Source of the DNA: Lachnospiraceae bacterium
GTDB taxonomy: Bacteria > Bacillota > Clostridia > Lachnospirales > Lachnospiraceae
Length of the DNA stretch: 64,000 nt
Reading direction: 5' to 3'
Assembly: GCA_015056815.1 (NCBI GenBank)
Contig: SVFN01000007.1
Span: 74,456-138,455 of the forward strand
The translations under genes were made by a program, and so were the position numbers. Within the stretch, counting starts at the first letter, position 1, and every line of letters begins with the position of its first letter. Positions 61,698 to 64,000 of this stretch are shown piece by piece. Under the pieces are notes generated by a model, which did not search any database, was not told where the DNA came from, and saw nothing but the letters and a program-made list of their open reading frames with translations.

Positions 61698-61889
61698 TTA
61701 AACAGTTTTAATATATCTTCCACTTTTTATTCGTGCGTCTACAGGTTTTTTAGCATCTTTAGGTATAGCCCATTCCCTACCGAATTTAGACGCACCATCA
61801 ATTCTCCCCTGTAAACAAAGGGTATTTATTCTTCTGTCTCCAATTCCCCATTTTTCAGAAGCCTCTTTTAAAGTCATGTATCCTTGCAT
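61698..61889 (-). CDS. HTH_17/excisionase-like small protein (63 aa)
   Basis: MTLKEASEKWGIGDRRINTL, CLQGRIDGASKFGREWAIPK is the MerR-like HTH_17 fold of excisionases and small regulators. AGAGGATTAGC before ATG. Promoter with two copies of the second motif just upstream. It may start the Argonaute operon; the gap to the next gene is 54 bases and has no terminator. Confidence 0.8.
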   Translation of the reverse strand: MQGYMTLKEASEKWGIGDRRINTLCLQGRIDGASKFGREWAIPKDAKKPVDARIKSGRYIKTV

Positions 61890-61952
61890 GCTAATCCTCT
61901 AAATCTAAACAGCCTGGCGTACTGATCATACGCGTATTATTACTCCAATTTC

Positions 61953-62009
61953 ATTATAGCGGTTTAGCCGAACAATATCAATCTAAATCTATATTTTTTG
62001 CCGTACAAT
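61953..62009 (-). promoter_or_regulatory. Promoter with two TTGTACGG-type motifs (copy C)
   Basis: Minus strand -35 TTGATA (61976-61981), 17 bases, -10 TATAAT (61953-61958). The spacer contains TTGTTCGGCTAAA (61963-61975), and TTGTACGGCAAAAAA lies just upstream (61994-62009). Same motif and placement as at 23062-23090. Confidence 0.68.
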
Positions 62010-62012
62010 TTA

Positions 62013-62642
62013 TCAAAATCCTTCCTCGATTTTTCTATACAATTCAACTCCATACTCTCCCGCCAGCTGCTCACATATTTCAATTCTCTGCTGGACAATA
62101 GGTATCAATACATGAGCCTTTGCATCAGCCACCTGTAGCTTCATCAGATTCTGAAATTCCTGTAGACTTGCTCCCATGTTTAAGTGCTGGCGCATGTGCT
62201 TCATCCTCAGACTCATACGATCATCATGATACTCCACATAGTATATTTATCTTCGCTGCTCATCATCGCTAAGAGCTATCCCCTTCACTAAAAGCTCTGG
62301 AATAATTTCATCTCTTACAATCTCCATGCTCCGCCTAGAATGACCGTAATAATGCATGTTGACCTTGCCATCCTTAGTATCGTATATCTGGCAATCCGGC
62401 TTTCCTATGTCATGAAGCATTGCGGCTAAGTAAACCATGTCATCTTCAATATCCTTAGGCTAACCTACGACTGTCTGCAGGCAATGCTCCCATAGGTCGT
62501 ACTGATGTGCATGATTCTGCTGATTGAAATCCGGCATTATTTTCGCTTTTGGTATAAGCTCAGTTATCTCTTCTTTATGCTTATCAATAGCTTCCGCCGT
62601 AGAAGCTTCCCTAAGAATCCTTATCAATTCACACAAGTCCAT
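62013..62642 (-). pseudogene. HD-domain hydrolase with two in-frame stops
   Basis: A single 210-codon frame is broken by TAG (62460-62462) and TAA (62247-62249). The parts read QQNHAHQYDLWEHCLQTVVG, then MVYLAAMLHDIGKPDCQIYD and HYYGHSRRSMEIVRDEIIPE (HD motif), then IYYVEYHDDRMSLRMKHMRQ. This is the HD domain seen next to poly(A)/CCA-type transferases and nucleotide hydrolases. Start is right after the ART stop, so the two would be a pair. Confidence 0.75.
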
Positions 62643-62643
62643 T

Positions 62644-62949
62644 TTATAATTCCTTCCATTTTTCTTTATATACAGCAGCCAGCTTTATGATTTTAGCCGA
62701 GTCAGCCACATACTCATTTGTATTAGTATGCCAAACATCACCGTTAGGTCTAACCTCATATACCACCGCATTGCCACCATATCGCTGCACAGCCTTCCAG
62801 GCAAATTTTTCTGCTGACATTAAAGAGTCTGTGAAGAAAACCTTATCTGTTAATTTCTTTCTCCAGTCCTCTCTTAGATTTCCTGTCTCAATTGCCGGAA
62901 GCAGCATCGACATTTCAAACAAGTCTGTTGTTCCATGATAAAAGCTCAT
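62644..62949 (-). CDS. Arr-like ADP-ribosyltransferase (101 aa)
   Basis: MSFYHGTTDLFEMSMLLPAI, RKKLTDKVFFTDSLMSAEKF, then AWKAVQRYGGNAVVYEVRPN match the compact ART fold of rifampin ADP-ribosyltransferase (Arr) and KptA-like enzymes: HGT for NAD binding, FFT strand, and a helix with A-A-FA. Shorter than Arr (about 140), so the last strands may be missing or different. Start at 62949 is set by GGAGG. ADP-ribosylation of RNA ends or small molecules is a possible role, with the HD enzyme as second step. Confidence 0.7.
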   Translation of the reverse strand: MSFYHGTTDLFEMSMLLPAIETGNLREDWRKKLTDKVFFTDSLMSAEKFAWKAVQRYGGNAVVYEVRPNGDVWHTNTNEYVADSAKIIKLAAVYKEKWKEL

Positions 62950-62964
62950 GCCACATATACCTCC

Positions 62965-63009
62965 ATTATAGTTTTCATTGTTCCTGTAGTCATTTAACCT
63001 GCAGTTGAA
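62965..63009 (-). promoter_or_regulatory. Shared operator/promoter, copy 10
   Basis: TTTAAC-CTGCA-GTTGAA (62993-63009); minus strand -35 ATGACT (62988-62993), 17 bases, perfect -10 TATAAT (62965-62970). Drives ART and HD genes. Confidence 0.87.
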
Positions 63010-63071
63010 TAGCAAAAAATAAGGAGCCTATGGTGATATGTCTCACCACAGACTCCCGAACATTTTCTATA

Positions 63072-63722
63072 TTAATCCCACAGATTCCAGAACCATTTAC
63101 TGAACAGCTCCAGTCCCTTATTCTTGCATTCATCACGATATGCGTTAAGTCTTCTCTCCTCATCTATGAACTTATCTGCCGTATCTCGATATTCCGGAAG
63201 ATCAGAAGGCATATACATTCGATACAACCCCTTCTTCTTTTCCTCAGCCTTTTCTTCTGCTGTCTTTAGCTTCTCGCCGCCAGCATACTTAGCATCAAAC
63301 TCCCGCCAGTCAGCATGATACTGCTCTTCGAAAGGATTCTTTTTCTGACAGGTCTCCTCATTGGCTTCACGGAGATAAAAGATAATCTCAGCCAAAATGG
63401 AATCCCACTTATCTACTGCCTCCTGCTCCTTAGCTTGATCTATATTTTGATCATCATACCCAACCATATCTCCGACCTCGGAAGGGAAACCATGTGCTGT
63501 CTCTCTAAGATCCTGGAGCATATTCGGCACCACATTTAAGAACCACCAGTTAATGGACCATACATCTCGATCGCAGTAGCCATATCTTATTCTCTGATAT
63601 GCATGCTTAATATTTCGTCTCCAGCGACCAACCATTTTCACTGGGTTAGTCCAGCCGTGATATTTTTCTTCGAAGCAGGAATAGCTTGTTTTTATATTTT
63701 TCTGCTTATTTTTCTTAGACAT
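63072..63722 (-). CDS. Phage-type unknown protein (216 aa)
   Basis: MSKKNKQKNIKTSYSCFEEK... with RWRRNIKHAYQRIRYGYCDR, DVWSINWWFLNVVPNMLQDL and RETAHGFPSEVGD. Proteins with this RYGYCDRDVWSI stretch are frequent in large phages and mobile elements, to my memory, without known function. A GAGGTGATGAATTT site precedes ATG 63722. Confidence 0.7.
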   Translation of the reverse strand: MSKKNKQKNIKTSYSCFEEKYHGWTNPVKMVGRWRRNIKHAYQRIRYGYCDRDVWSINWWFLNVVPNMLQDLRETAHGFPSEVGDMVGYDDQNIDQAKEQEAVDKWDSILAEIIFYLREANEETCQKKNPFEEQYHADWREFDAKYAGGEKLKTAEEKAEEKKKGLYRMYMPSDLPEYRDTADKFIDEERRLNAYRDECKNKGLELFSKWFWNLWD

Positions 63723-63743
63723 AAATTCATCACCTCGACATAA

Positions 63744-63788
63744 ATGTTAGCTCGTATTATAAGAAAAATCATTGACGGCATAGTTCAA
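63744..63788 (-). promoter_or_regulatory. Shared operator/promoter, copy 11
   Basis: TTGACG-GCATA-GTTCAA (63772-63788); minus strand -35 ATGATT (63767-63772), 17 bases, -10 TAACAT (63744-63749). Drives the phage-type gene. Confidence 0.75.
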
Positions 63789-63792
63789 TAGA

Positions 63793-64000
63793 AGTATCCA
63801 ATTAAGCAAATATATATAAGAATTTTTGCTCTACTTTGTTATAAAAACAAATCGACAAGCAATGTCTGTGTCCAGACAACTCCCTTAGGTCGGCTTGTTG
63901 GTGGTTGCCCCCAATCCCCTCAAACATCCAATTATGATTGGCTGAGCTACGCTCCACCTTGTGGCGCTGAATACATATATAAAATTCCGTAAAATAAAAA
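63793..64000. other. Gene-free right edge with possible structured RNA
   Basis: No gene. A GC-richer segment (63850-63960) contains ACAAGC and GCTTGT about 40 bases apart, a GGTTGCCCCCAATCCCC stretch and a CCAATTATGATTGG palindrome. It may belong to an RNA or terminator of a gene outside the window. Confidence 0.3.

Noticed and set aside
4500-62642. Alternative genetic code as reason for in-frame stops
   Set aside because: TAA, TAG and TGA all occur as interruptions, and long genes such as AddA, AddB and Argonaute have none, so reassignment is not supported.

Overview
The window looks like accessory DNA from a low-GC Gram-positive bacterium of the class Clostridia, most likely a Lachnospiraceae-type gut anaerobe. 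The evidence is AT-rich intergenic DNA, strong AGGAGG-type ribosome binding sites before almost every gene, a stand-alone relative of the Gram-positive replicase PolC, and protein families typical of that group. I see no rRNA, tRNA, CRISPR array or core metabolic operon. From about 25 kb to the right end nearly every gene is on the minus strand, many in overlapping operons.

Layout. 0-3.3 kb (+): a tiny peptide gene and a leader ORF, then an RtcB - Zn protein - (collapsed MoxR/VWA remnant) - PrfH operon for RNA repair and ribosome rescue. 3.3-13.8 kb (-): small phage-like genes and a decayed RNA-damage/ADP-ribose set: two calcineurin-like phosphoesterases, a microbial PARG, a DUF3990 ADP-ribosyltransferase-like gene, a T4 Rnl1-like RNA ligase and a PD-(D/E)XK protein, several of them frameshifted. 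13.9-21 kb: tandem repeats, a winged-helix-like gene, an IS1380 scar, a tautomerase, and a WYL regulator divergent from a PolC-derived protein that lacks a catalytic Asp. 21.5-24 kb: the integration end of a mobile element (tyrosine recombinase with an internal stop, RHH protein, DUF6462 and sigma-like proteins). 24-25 kb: a broken Abi_2 gene.

25-64 kb is one large minus-strand island. In order of transcription from the right it carries: a phage-type gene; an Arr-like ART with a broken HD gene; a HTH_17 gene, an unknown coiled-coil protein, a catalytically complete long Argonaute and a WYL regulator; XRE-AddB-AddA-unknown-HNH; macro-HTH fusion; XRE; Pif1-like helicase with YhaM-like exonuclease; ClpX paralogue with a broken RNase H-like gene; XRE; small unknown genes; an 11-gene operon with four metallophosphoesterases, a PARG, a cREC domain protein and an ATP-grasp enzyme; and a five-gene operon with a GNAT enzyme and a soluble MotA-like/FliG_C fusion.

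The main finding is that eleven promoters across 28-64 kb carry the same element: an inverted repeat (TTTAAC-N5-GTTGAA and variants) whose inner arm runs into the -35 box, followed 17-18 bases later by a -10 box, always pointing along the minus strand. Three of the eleven drive small XRE regulators that share a recognition helix of the type SVQAVYKW, and a fourth such regulator sits between the Argonaute and AddAB blocks. This ties RNA repair, ADP-ribose removal, DNA end processing, proteolysis and the FliG-like operon into one candidate regulon. The Argonaute operon and the macro-HTH gene lie outside it; the macro-HTH and HTH_17 genes share a second promoter motif (TTGTACGGCAA) with the RHH gene next to the integrase.

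Many genes have single-base frameshifts in homopolymers or single in-frame stop codons. Either the accessory DNA is decaying or the assembly has errors; the reads would tell.
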